This document shows, in pieces, positions 8,491 to 15,207 of a stretch of DNA of 32,869 bases. A program made the translations under genes and the position numbers. The stretch is from contig JANQOE010000038.1 in the NCBI GenBank assembly GCA_028279245.1, forward strand, positions 1 to 32,869, given 5' to 3'. Each line of letters opens with the position of its first letter. Within the stretch, counting starts at the first letter, position 1. This stretch comes from Alphaproteobacteria bacterium. Its GTDB lineage: Bacteria; Pseudomonadota; Alphaproteobacteria; UBA6615. Under the pieces are notes generated by a model that did no database searches, was not told where the DNA came from, and worked only from the letters and a program-made list of their open reading frames with translations.

Positions 8491-8603
8491 AATCTCGGTA
8501 GTGCGGGGCGAGCGCACGTTACCTCTCGGTCACTCTCCCGCCGTCGGGGTTCACTTCATAGACACTCGGCCGCATTGCAGGTAGTAGTGCGGCCTTTTCT
8601 TTT
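8491..8603 (+). ncRNA. Candidate small RNA
   Basis: About 113 nt lie between an exact -10 box and an intrinsic terminator, with no coding frame of note. The 5' part folds as GGTA-GTGCG (8497-8505) against CGCAC (8513-8517) and TACC (8520-8523), with a 2-nt bulge. A short CCCG/CGGG hairpin follows, then the terminator stem. I found no match to the conserved cores of SRP RNA or tmRNA that I know, and none to 6S. It could instead be the long 3' UTR of the upstream gene. The call rests only on promoter-structure-terminator order. Confidence 0.4.
8568..8603 (+). terminator. Intrinsic terminator
   Basis: GGCCGCA (8568-8574) and TGCGGCC (8588-8594) form a perfect 7-bp stem, followed directly by TTTTCTTTT. 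It lies 140 nt after the helix-turn-helix gene stop, so it ends either a long 3' UTR or a separate small RNA. Confidence 0.8.
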
Positions 8604-8655
8604 GTCCTGACACAGTATCACCACCCGCTCAGCTTGACCACACCGTTATATATTT

Positions 8656-8686
8656 GCGTGCGCCTGAGTGCACACAAAATGCACGC
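8656..8686. repeat. Nested inverted repeats after the response-regulator gene
   Basis: GCGTGC (8656-8661) pairs with GCACGC (8681-8686), and inside it GTGCA (8668-8672) pairs with TGCAC (8680-8684). The two pairings compete. The block lies about 40 nt past the stop of the minus-strand response regulator and is A/T-rich on the far side. It may act as a weak terminator for that gene, or bind a protein. Confidence 0.3.
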
Positions 8687-8722
8687 GTGTCGCACTAATG
8701 ACACAATGGGTGCGAGGATGAC

Positions 8723-9409
8723 TTACGGCACCAGGCGGTAGCCGCCCGGTTCGGTCACGAGAATGGCAGCGTTCGACGGGTCGGCCTCAATCTTTTGCCG
8801 CAGCCGATACACATGTGTTTCAAGCGTGTGCGTGGTGACACCAGCGTTGTAACCCCACACTTCGTTCAGCAGCACATCGCGGCTCACAACCTTGTCGCCG
8901 GCCCGATACAGGTATTTGAGGATCGCCGTCTCTTTTTCGGTCAATCGGATTTTCCGGTTGTCGCCGTAGAGCAGAAGCTTCGCCGCTGGCTGGAACGTGT
9001 AGGGGCCAATGCCAAAAACGGCGTCTTCACTCTGTTCGTGTTGCCGCAACTGTGCGCGCAACCGTGCCAACAGCACGTTCAGTCGAAATGGTTTCGTGAC
9101 ATAGTCGTTGGCACCGGCATCCAAGCCGAGGATCTGATCGGCGTCGGTCCCGTGACCCGTCAACATGATGATTGGCGACTTCACACCGTTGCGCCGCATC
9201 AGCCGGCACACCTCGCGGCCGTCCATATCCGGCAGTCCGACGTCGAGCAGGATCGCGTCCCAATAGTCTGACTTCGTCGCGGTCAGTGCCGCGCCTCCGT
9301 TTTCGGCCTCGCCGGTGACGAACTCCTCATGCAGCTGTAGTTGTTCGAGCAATGATTGACGCAGAGCGTCGTCATCATCGACCACCAGGATGCGTTTTCC
9401 TGTAGTCAT
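8723..9409 (-). CDS. OmpR-family response regulator (orphan)
   Basis: This 228-residue two-domain regulator has a receiver domain with acidic pocket Asp11-Asp14, phosphoacceptor Asp56 (LLDVGLPDMDG), Thr84 and Lys106, so phosphorylation chemistry is intact. The C-terminal winged helix (about 130-228) includes Leu-Thr-Glu-Lys-Glu, Val-Ser-Arg-Asp and the recognition-helix region THTLETHVYRLRQKI. The frame is open further upstream, but ATG 9409 is chosen because GAGG stands 5 nt before it and the receiver domain starts at residue 5. No histidine kinase lies in the window. It starts 22 nt after the DUF427 gene, which suggests one transcript. The target genes are unknown. Confidence 0.92.
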   Translation of the reverse strand: MTTGKRILVVDDDDALRQSLLEQLQLHEEFVTGEAENGGAALTATKSDYWDAILLDVGLPDMDGREVCRLMRRNGVKSPIIMLTGHGTDADQILGLDAGANDYVTKPFRLNVLLARLRAQLRQHEQSEDAVFGIGPYTFQPAAKLLLYGDNRKIRLTEKETAILKYLYRAGDKVVSRDVLLNEVWGYNAGVTTHTLETHVYRLRQKIEADPSNAAILVTEPGGYRLVP

Positions 9410-9431
9410 TCTATCCTCACTTGCTTGGTCT

Positions 9432-9719
9432 TTATTGTCGCTCGACTTCGACGCCGCGCCAGAATGCGTAATGCCCCTTGATCTTGCTGGCGGCCGGTTT
9501 GGGCTCGGGATAGTACCAAGCCGCGTCCGGATTTTCACGGCCTTCGACGGTCAGGGAGACGTAGGACGCTGTGCCCTTCCAGGGGCAGACAGTCGTTTTT
9601 GGGCTATCTTTGATGTACGCGCGATTGAGCGCATCCGGCGGGAAGTAGACGTTGCCTTCCACCTCCTCAAAGGTGTCGGATTCCGCAATAACCTGCCCGT
9701 TCCAAATTGCCCGTGCCAC
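9432..9719 (-). CDS. DUF427 family protein
   Basis: This 95-residue protein is a full-length single-domain member of the DUF427 family. It shows the typical order Ala-Ile-Trp-Asn-Gly, then Tyr-Phe-Pro-Pro, then CPWKGTASY (about 45-53), then AAWYYPEPKPAA and a closing Ala-Phe-Trp-Arg-Gly-Val. The family is small, cytosolic and widespread in proteobacteria, actinobacteria and fungi; the biochemical role is not established. The Cys-Pro-Trp-Lys-Gly motif is the most conserved part and may form a ligand pocket (inference). It lies 75 nt downstream of the methyltransferase-like gene and 22 nt upstream of the response regulator on the same strand. Confidence 0.9.
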   Translation of the reverse strand: MARAIWNGQVIAESDTFEEVEGNVYFPPDALNRAYIKDSPKTTVCPWKGTASYVSLTVEGRENPDAAWYYPEPKPAASKIKGHYAFWRGVEVERQ

Positions 9720-9794
9720 CGTAAGACACTCCCGCCACAGAACTCGGACCCATTGACCCTGTTGTCAGGTCGTGTCTTTGGGGTTCAAGACCAA

Positions 9795-10667
9795 TCAATT
9801 CGGCGCGAGTGTCAGCACCTCGCGATGGCCGAGGCGCAGGTTTGAGCGGTTTGCCGCATCCCGCCGCGAACGAACCCACCCGCCCAAGCTGCCACCAGGC
9901 GTAGGTCGTCTACGGAGAACTGTCTCGGCAAACCCGAGCAACGCCAGTTGCACCTCGGCCTGATCCGGTCCGAGATGCCAGGGTGAGTCCGCCTCCCGCA
10001 CCTCCAGATTGCGGGCTTCCGCAAGGCGGCGCCAGGTCGTGGCCGCATCATGGCCAAGGGCCGGCCCGAACCCCTTGTCCGTCTTCATATCTTCCGCAAA
10101 GGCATCCAGCGCCGCTTGGTCGTCCGCCACCGGTGGCGACCAATCCCAGCCCCCATCGGCAACGAGACTGGCAAAAAACGGCGGCCAACCGGCCTGGCCC
10201 AAAGCGTCCAAAACCCTGTCGCACCACGCCTCGGAGGCCAGATCGAGCAGCGCGGCGTTGCAGACTCCGTCAAAGCCGCGGAAATCCAGCGGCTCGCGCA
10301 AATCGCGCTGTTGGGAGCGAATAGTCAAAGATAGGTCCGCACCCGTAACGACCAGACTCTCCCCGGCGTGTGACGTGCTCCAACCGTTGCTGGTGGCCCA
10401 GTCCCGGAACCGGTCAAACGTGGGTTCGAGCAAATCCTTGTCCCACTCCCAAATCTCCCAGCCTTGGGTGCCACCGATCACCGGCGCCAAGAAACGGACG
10501 TTGCTACCGGTACCACCTGCCAGATCGACCAGCTTAGGAGATCCGATCGCACGGGATCGCACCGACTGGGCAAACGCCTGCGCCAGGGCAAAGGCGCCCG
10601 GAAGACGGCGTGCCGCATGGTCGACCGGCTCACGAAGCGCCAACCAGTCAGCCGAGAATCCGCTCAC
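9795..10667 (-). CDS. SAM-dependent methyltransferase-like protein
   Basis: This 290-residue protein starts at GTG 10667, which overlaps the glycosyltransferase stop as GTGA; the longer in-frame start would overlap that gene by more than 50 nt. Residues 46-60 hold the class I methyltransferase glycine loop DLAGGTGSN preceded by a hydrophobic strand. An acidic Glu-Trp-Asp stretch follows about 25 residues later, where the SAM ribose would be bound. The C-terminal half is tryptophan-rich. It is the last of the five coupled genes, so methylation of the product made by its neighbours is the natural reading. The substrate is unknown, and a non-catalytic Rossmann-fold role cannot be excluded. Confidence 0.8.
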   Translation of the reverse strand: MSGFSADWLALREPVDHAARRLPGAFALAQAFAQSVRSRAIGSPKLVDLAGGTGSNVRFLAPVIGGTQGWEIWEWDKDLLEPTFDRFRDWATSNGWSTSHAGESLVVTGADLSLTIRSQQRDLREPLDFRGFDGVCNAALLDLASEAWCDRVLDALGQAGWPPFFASLVADGGWDWSPPVADDQAALDAFAEDMKTDKGFGPALGHDAATTWRRLAEARNLEVREADSPWHLGPDQAEVQLALLGFAETVLRRRPTPGGSLGGWVRSRRDAANRSNLRLGHREVLTLAPN

Positions 10668-11707
10668 GCGCTGACCGCGTCGATGGCCCGCGCAATGGTG
10701 CGAACCGTCGTATCCCACCCCGCCAGCCTACCGGCCGTCTCCCGGGCGGCGCGTTTCATCGATCTGTAGGTGGTCTCGTCCGACATCACCCGCCGAAGCG
10801 CCAGCGCAAGTTCCGCCGGGTAGGCGGGCGGTACAACAACGCCACACCCTGGCGGAACCACATCGGACGTTGGGCCTGCATCGGTGGCCACGATTGGCAG
10901 TCCATAAGAAAGAGCTTCGGTCAGTACCATACCGAACCCCTCGAAACGCGAGCTCATTACAAACAGGTGGCTCCGCAGATACGCTGCCTCGAGCACGTCT
11001 GCATCGGCCTCACCGTGAAACGTCACTCGGTCTTCGAGCGTGCCGTCCGCAACCAGCGTCAACACAGCCTGCGCAGCATCCGGCTCCCGCTCCAGACTGC
11101 CAAAACAATCGAGCTGCCAGTCGAGGTCCTGGAGCCGCGTCACTGCGCGAACCAGCGTCGGGTAGTCCTTGCGAACAGAGACCGTGCCCACACTAATCAA
11201 CCGCGTAGGCCGATCCACACCCGAAGCCGCGAACGCCATTCGACGCAACACACCCGGTTCAGCGACGACGATCCGGTCGCGCGACACGCCGAAGCGCTCC
11301 TGCAACAGTTCACCTGTCCAAGTGCTGGTCACAATGCAGCACTTCATATCAGCGAGCGCCCGCCGCTCGGTTTCGAGCAGGGCTTGATGCTCGAACTCCA
11401 TCGACGCCGGATGATGCACCAGCGCGACGCAATGACAGCCGCGCCGCGCCAGCTCTGCGGCTGAAGGTACCGCCCCGGCCAAACAAAGGCTGTCGACAAT
11501 AACCGCGCTCCCCGGTTCGCAGCGATGCGCTGCATCGGCTACCGACTGATGGGCTTCGGCATCCGCGTCGGGAAACCGGCCCGACAGGCTGTGCACAACG
11601 ACCGTGTAACCAAGTGCACGGAGCCCGCTAACCACCTCACGGTCATAGTTGTAACCGCCGGTGCGTTGGTCCAGCGCACCAGGCACAAGCAAGTGAACAG
11701 ACGTCAA
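10664..11707 (-). CDS. Glycosyltransferase, GT-B fold, family 4-like
   Basis: This 347-residue retaining-type glycosyltransferase has an N-terminal acceptor domain opening with PGALDQRTGGYNYD (9-22), whose Gly-Gly-Tyr loop is usual in GT4 enzymes. The C-terminal donor domain has SVGTVSVRKDYPTLVRA (172-188) and the EGFGMVLTE motif, with Glu256 and Glu264 as the EX7E pair. No signal peptide or membrane segment is visible, so it acts in the cytosol. Its ATG overlaps the stop of the pterin-synthase-like gene (ATGA), and its stop overlaps the methyltransferase-like start. This suggests a small-molecule acceptor made by the same operon rather than a cell-surface polysaccharide (inference). Confidence 0.9.
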   Translation of the reverse strand: MTSVHLLVPGALDQRTGGYNYDREVVSGLRALGYTVVVHSLSGRFPDADAEAHQSVADAAHRCEPGSAVIVDSLCLAGAVPSAAELARRGCHCVALVHHPASMEFEHQALLETERRALADMKCCIVTSTWTGELLQERFGVSRDRIVVAEPGVLRRMAFAASGVDRPTRLISVGTVSVRKDYPTLVRAVTRLQDLDWQLDCFGSLEREPDAAQAVLTLVADGTLEDRVTFHGEADADVLEAAYLRSHLFVMSSRFEGFGMVLTEALSYGLPIVATDAGPTSDVVPPGCGVVVPPAYPAELALALRRVMSDETTYRSMKRAARETAGRLAGWDTTVRTIARAIDAVSA

Positions 11708-12111
11708 CTGGAACCGACACGTCCTTCATATGCGGCCCACGCCCGAGGCGATTCCGTCAGCCGAACGCGCAAACTGGCCAAGCCGCCAGCGTGTCGGCCA
11801 AGCGACCCATCATCGATTGCGGCCGAGACCCGGTCGAACACTTCCCTAGCAAGAAACTCCGTTGTGGTGTTCATGCCAGAAAACATTGGCAACTCATCGA
11901 GGTTCTTGTAGTTCAGCTCACCCAGAATAGATCGCAACACATCCGTAGCGAGGCCGATATCGACGACCAAACCGTCCGGATCGAGTTCGTCGCGGCGAAA
12001 CTCCAGTTCGACGTCGTAGGTTGCACCGTGCAGGCCTTGCGCCGGGCCAAACACCTCGCCACGGAAGCTATGCGCGATCATGAAATGGTCTTGGACAGCA
12101 ACGCTGTACAT
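11704..12111 (-). CDS. 6-pyruvoyl-tetrahydropterin synthase/QueD-fold protein with lost catalytic residues
   Basis: This 135-residue protein starts at ATG 12111 (purine-rich GGGGAACGG just ahead); an earlier in-frame start would overlap the upstream gene. Fold markers of the PTPS/QueD family are present: FMIAHSF with His14, LHG with His28, Val-Asp-Ile (Asp51), NTTTE (81-85) and a late Leu-Thr-Glu. Compared with E. coli QueD from memory, the catalytic Cys before LHGH is Ala24, the second zinc His is Ala30, and the Asp-His pair of the LDHH segment is Asn67-Tyr68. Normal PTPS or QueD chemistry is therefore unlikely. It may catalyse a different step on a pterin-like compound or only bind it. It is third of the five coupled genes. 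Confidence 0.85.
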   Translation of the reverse strand: MYSVAVQDHFMIAHSFRGEVFGPAQGLHGATYDVELEFRRDELDPDGLVVDIGLATDVLRSILGELNYKNLDELPMFSGMNTTTEFLAREVFDRVSAAIDDGSLGRHAGGLASLRVRLTESPRAWAAYEGRVGSS

Positions 12112-12128
12112 CCGTTCCCCAACAGCAG

Positions 12129-13112
12129 TTATGTGTAGCGCACGAGTTGGCACAGCGCATCGCGCCTGCCGCTCGCCAATTCCCCCATCACCTTCGGCAG
12201 TTCGTCGAATGCGCAAGCCTCCGACAACAAGCAGTCGTAGCGCGGATCAGCAAGGAGTGACATGGCGAGTTGGAGCCGTTCCTTCCGCGACCGCCGCGAC
12301 CGCCGTGCAGGCGCCACCTGACCCACCTGGGAAGCGACGATCGACAGTCGTTTCGAATGAAAAGCCCCACCCAGTGGCAATGTGACCTCGTCAGCACCGT
12401 ACCAGCTCAGCTCGACGATCCTCGCCTCAAAGCCCGCGAGGGAGAGCGACAGCGCCAATCCCGCCCCACGGCCGCTGGCGTGGAAGACCAGATCCACCTC
12501 ACCGGTCGCCGCATCAGGTTCCGAGAAAGCCACACCAAGACGGGCCGCGATGTCCGCCCGCGCCGGGTTCACATCGACCAACTCAACGCGGACCCCGGGG
12601 ATCTGTCCGGCCAACCCGGCAACCAGGCATCCCATGGTGCCGGCACCGACGATGGCAATGCGATCCCCGACCAACGGCGCCGCATCCCATAGCGTATTGA
12701 CCGCTGTTTCCAGGTTCGCGGCCAAGACAGCCCGGTCTTCCGGCACACTTGCTGGCACGGGCACCAGATCGTCTACGGCGACGCAGAATTGGTCCTGGTG
12801 AGGATGCAGGCAGAACACACGTTCCGACAGCCAACCCTCTCCGACGCCGAGGCCAAGCGCGTCGACCACACCCACGGAGGCATAGCCATACTTTACCGGA
12901 CCCGGAAAGGAACCAGCCTGGTGCGGGCAGCGCATTCGTTCGTATTCGGATTCCGGAACGCGCCCCTTGAAAACCAGACTCTCCGTTCCGCGACTGATTC
13001 CAGAACAGCTGGTCCGTATTTTGACCTGACCCTCGGCCGGGTCGGAGATTCGCTCCGCACGGATCTCACCAAGACCAGGTTCGGCCACCCAAAACGCGGC
13101 GCACTCACCCAT
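12129..13112 (-). CDS. Medium-chain dehydrogenase, BchC-like, apparently zinc-free
   Basis: This 327-residue protein of the medium-chain dehydrogenase/reductase superfamily starts at ATG 13112, overlapping the RibD-like stop by 8 nt. The N-terminal GroES-like domain has CSGISRGTES (36-45), a Glu-Tyr-Glu-Arg-Met-Arg-Cys-Pro stretch and PVKYGYASVG. These resemble BchC-type dehydrogenases rather than classical zinc alcohol dehydrogenases: the usual GHE zinc site is replaced by Tyr-Gly-Tyr. A Rossmann domain follows with IVGAGTMGC for the dinucleotide. An oxidation or reduction of a hydroxyl/keto group on the pathway intermediate is the likely role. No photosynthesis genes are nearby, so BchC itself is not claimed. 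Confidence 0.85.
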   Translation of the reverse strand: MGECAAFWVAEPGLGEIRAERISDPAEGQVKIRTSCSGISRGTESLVFKGRVPESEYERMRCPHQAGSFPGPVKYGYASVGVVDALGLGVGEGWLSERVFCLHPHQDQFCVAVDDLVPVPASVPEDRAVLAANLETAVNTLWDAAPLVGDRIAIVGAGTMGCLVAGLAGQIPGVRVELVDVNPARADIAARLGVAFSEPDAATGEVDLVFHASGRGAGLALSLSLAGFEARIVELSWYGADEVTLPLGGAFHSKRLSIVASQVGQVAPARRSRRSRKERLQLAMSLLADPRYDCLLSEACAFDELPKVMGELASGRRDALCQLVRYT

Positions 13113-13998
13113 CGCGCAACAAACAATCGAACAACACGTCTTCGCCCAGCTTGAAGACACGGGTAGCCGGCCGCATCCCCTCAGCCGGGCTCGCGACCTC
13201 TGGCAGACTAATCCCCGGGCGGCCCGCACCGAGGATCAGCGGCGACACCGTAACTTGCAGTCGGTCAAGCAGGCCGGCGCGCAGAAAACGCGACACCGTC
13301 GTGCCACCGCCTTCGACGAACACCGCCGTTAGGCCCCGGTTCGCCAAACAATCAAGCACCTGCAACAGGTCGAGCCCCGCCATGGGGCAGCGGCGAACGC
13401 CGATCACCTCAGCCTTTCCGTACCGCACGGCCGCAACCCGGTCTTCCGCGCATATCAGCAGAGTGGACGGACCATCATCCTGAAAAACCGCATAGGTCTC
13501 CGCCAAAGAATGCTCAGTATCCAGCACCACCCGCACCGGACTCTCGCCGGCAACCCGCCGAACCGTGAGCTGCGGGTCGTCATGCCGAACTGTCCCCGCG
13601 CCGACCAAAACCACATCCGACAACGCGCGCATGCGGTGATTATGGTCGAGATCTTCGCTGCCGGTGATGTAGTGGGACGCACCATTAGCCGTGGCGATGC
13701 ACCCATCAAGGCTCTGGCCCAGATGCGCGACGACGATCGTTTCGCTGGCGACACGGTCCACCAACGGCCGATATAGCGCCAGCATCTCGGCCCGGGGCCC
13801 GCTGGCATCTCCGTTCAGCGCAAGTCCGCCAGTATCGCCCTCGTTGGCGGCCAACGAGCGCCGGCACTCAAGCAGCAGAGCCCACGCCTGAGCAACGTCT
13901 CGCGAAACAGGGCTGTCCGGCAGATCCTGCCGGGACGGGCCGCGACCAGACCGGTTCGCGCCTGATAATCCAAGGTTTTCAGCCAGTTTGGTCCCCAA
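13105..13998 (-). CDS. RibD C-terminal-domain reductase (dihydrofolate-reductase-like fold)
   Basis: This protein of up to 297 residues is of the RibD_C family, which reduces pyrimidine or pterin-type substrates with NADPH. The core starts near residue 88 with AHLGQSLDGCIA, then SHYITGSEDLDH, Val-Gly-Ala-Gly-Thr-Val, DDPQLTVR and, late, FVEGGGTTVSRFL, all standard for the family. The deaminase domain of full RibD is absent; instead there is a ~85-residue N-terminal segment containing Ala-Trp-Ala-Leu-Leu and Leu-Tyr-Arg-Pro-Leu, seen in stand-alone alphaproteobacterial members. The only long start is TTG 13998; the next in-frame ATG (13785) would remove most of that segment. It heads the five-gene cluster, and the +-strand gene starts 32 nt away. 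Confidence 0.85.
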   Translation of the reverse strand: MGTKLAENLGLSGANRSGRGPSRQDLPDSPVSRDVAQAWALLLECRRSLAANEGDTGGLALNGDASGPRAEMLALYRPLVDRVASETIVVAHLGQSLDGCIATANGASHYITGSEDLDHNHRMRALSDVVLVGAGTVRHDDPQLTVRRVAGESPVRVVLDTEHSLAETYAVFQDDGPSTLLICAEDRVAAVRYGKAEVIGVRRCPMAGLDLLQVLDCLANRGLTAVFVEGGGTTVSRFLRAGLLDRLQVTVSPLILGAGRPGISLPEVASPAEGMRPATRVFKLGEDVLFDCLLRDG

Positions 13999-14030
13999 TT
14001 CAGTGGCATGGACATTGCAGATCCGTCTGC

Positions 14031-14642
14031 ATGGCCATCGACCCGCTCGTTCCTACTAATCCTACCGTCGGAAACAACCCACAGCCACCCGGCCCCGAAG
14101 AAGCCTCCGGTGCCGACTTCTTCTTTCACCTGCTCGATATCATCAATCCCCTGCAGCACATCCCGGTGGTATCGACGATCTATCGCCACATGACGGGTGA
14201 CGAGATCGCCCCGAGCAGCCGGCTTCTCGGCGCGGGTCTCTTCACCGGACCGATTGGCATGGCGCTGGCATCAGTGAACATCGTTGCGGAAGGCGTCACC
14301 GGCCGCGATATCGGCGAACACGCGTTGGCCATGGTCGCACCGACAGCACCCGACCCAACACTCGCAAGCGCGCCACCCAGCGCACCGGCGCCTGCAGCAG
14401 TGACAGGGCAAGAAGCACCACCGGCCGAACCGTTGCCGGCTGGCTTCCTAGCCACGAGCTTGATTGAACAATCCGATGACCCCTTGTCCGCCACGCCGCC
14501 GCAACTCAGCCCAGACATGGCAGCACAGCACGGCCTAGCGGAGAAGATTCTTGGCGCCCTCGACAAGTACCAGTCCATGGCCCGCGCCCGAAACAGCGAG
14601 CACGCCAACGCAGCCGTTGAGGAGCCCGCGCACGCCCCCTAA
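14031..14642 (+). CDS. Conserved alphaproteobacterial hypothetical protein
   Basis: This 203-residue protein has no enzyme motif I can name. Residues 29-100 form the conserved-looking part: FFFHLLDIINPLQHIPVVS, then Tyr-Arg-His-Met-Thr-Gly-Asp-Glu-Ile, then a glycine-rich hydrophobic hairpin and a Val-Thr-Gly-Arg-Asp-Ile-Gly-Glu closing motif. I recall this pattern from short uncharacterised proteins in alphaproteobacterial genomes. The rest is an Ala/Pro-rich linker and a charged C-terminal helix. The hydrophobic hairpin could insert into a membrane. It is divergent from the RibD-like gene and 14 nt upstream of the L,D-transpeptidase-like gene, so it probably shares a transcript with the latter. 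Confidence 0.8.
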   Translation: MAIDPLVPTNPTVGNNPQPPGPEEASGADFFFHLLDIINPLQHIPVVSTIYRHMTGDEIAPSSRLLGAGLFTGPIGMALASVNIVAEGVTGRDIGEHALAMVAPTAPDPTLASAPPSAPAPAAVTGQEAPPAEPLPAGFLATSLIEQSDDPLSATPPQLSPDMAAQHGLAEKILGALDKYQSMARARNSEHANAAVEEPAHAP

Positions 14643-14656
14643 TCTGCGCCCTGCTG

Positions 14657-15169
14657 ATGAATGTCATTGTTGAGCCGAACGGTTTCCTAACCAGTGGCGA
14701 CTTGAGTGTCAGTTGTGTCCTGGGTCGAGGCGGGGTCAGCGACACCAAACAAGAAGGTGACGGAACCACCCCAGTCGGCACATTCCCCTTGCGGGAGGTG
14801 TTCTACCGCCCGGACCGCCTGGCCCGGCCGGACACACTGCTGCCGGTTCGACCGCTGGCGCCCAACGACGGCTGGTGCGACGCCCCCAACGACCCGGCCT
14901 ATAACCGGCGTGTCAAGCTTCCCTACCCTGCCTCGGCCGAGAAGATGTGGCGCGATGACCGGCTCTACGATCTTCTGGTGGTAGTCGGCTTCAACGACAG
15001 CCCGCCTAAACCCGGACTCGGCAGCGCCATTTTCGTCCATCTCGTCCACCCCGACCGTCAACCGACGGAAGGATGCGTCGCTATGACGCCGACCGAGTTG
15101 TTGGCGCTCGTTCGGCAGCTCGGCCCAGCCTCAACCATCACCATCCGGCCCGCGTCCACCACGGCCTAG
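14657..15169 (+). CDS. L,D-transpeptidase (YkuD-like) domain protein
   Basis: This 170-residue single-domain protein has the YkuD/ErfK catalytic signature in its C-terminal part: His in Phe-Val-His-Leu, then PTEGCVAM with nucleophile Cys140. The N-terminal half holds Gly-Asp-Gly-Thr-Thr-Pro-Val-Gly-Thr-Phe-Pro-Leu, the other family hallmark. L,D-transpeptidases cross-link peptidoglycan or attach proteins to it. No signal peptide is visible, which is common in the COG3786 branch; how it would reach the periplasm is unclear, so the role in cell-wall chemistry is inferred. It lies between a hypothetical gene (14 nt) and the JmjC-type oxygenase (38 nt) on the same strand. Confidence 0.88.
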   Translation: MNVIVEPNGFLTSGDLSVSCVLGRGGVSDTKQEGDGTTPVGTFPLREVFYRPDRLARPDTLLPVRPLAPNDGWCDAPNDPAYNRRVKLPYPASAEKMWRDDRLYDLLVVVGFNDSPPKPGLGSAIFVHLVHPDRQPTEGCVAMTPTELLALVRQLGPASTITIRPASTTA

Positions 15170-15207
15170 TTGAGAGGCCGGTCCCGGCCCGTGCTATGTT
15201 GCGGACG

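Noticed and set aside
8491..8603. 6S RNA, SRP RNA or tmRNA
   Set aside because: The conserved cores I know for SRP RNA (GGTCAGG...GGAAGG...AGCAGC) and tmRNA are absent, and the length is too short for 6S.
9720..9794. Terminator between the methyltransferase-like gene and DUF427
   Set aside because: Only short imperfect repeats and no T-run on the minus strand; read-through is more likely.
13815..14189. Minus-strand frame upstream of and overlapping the RibD-like gene, with ATG starts and a Trp-rich stretch
   Set aside because: It is out of frame with the RibD-C core and overlaps the plus-strand hypothetical gene; no family pattern. It could only matter if a frameshift near 13990 were present.
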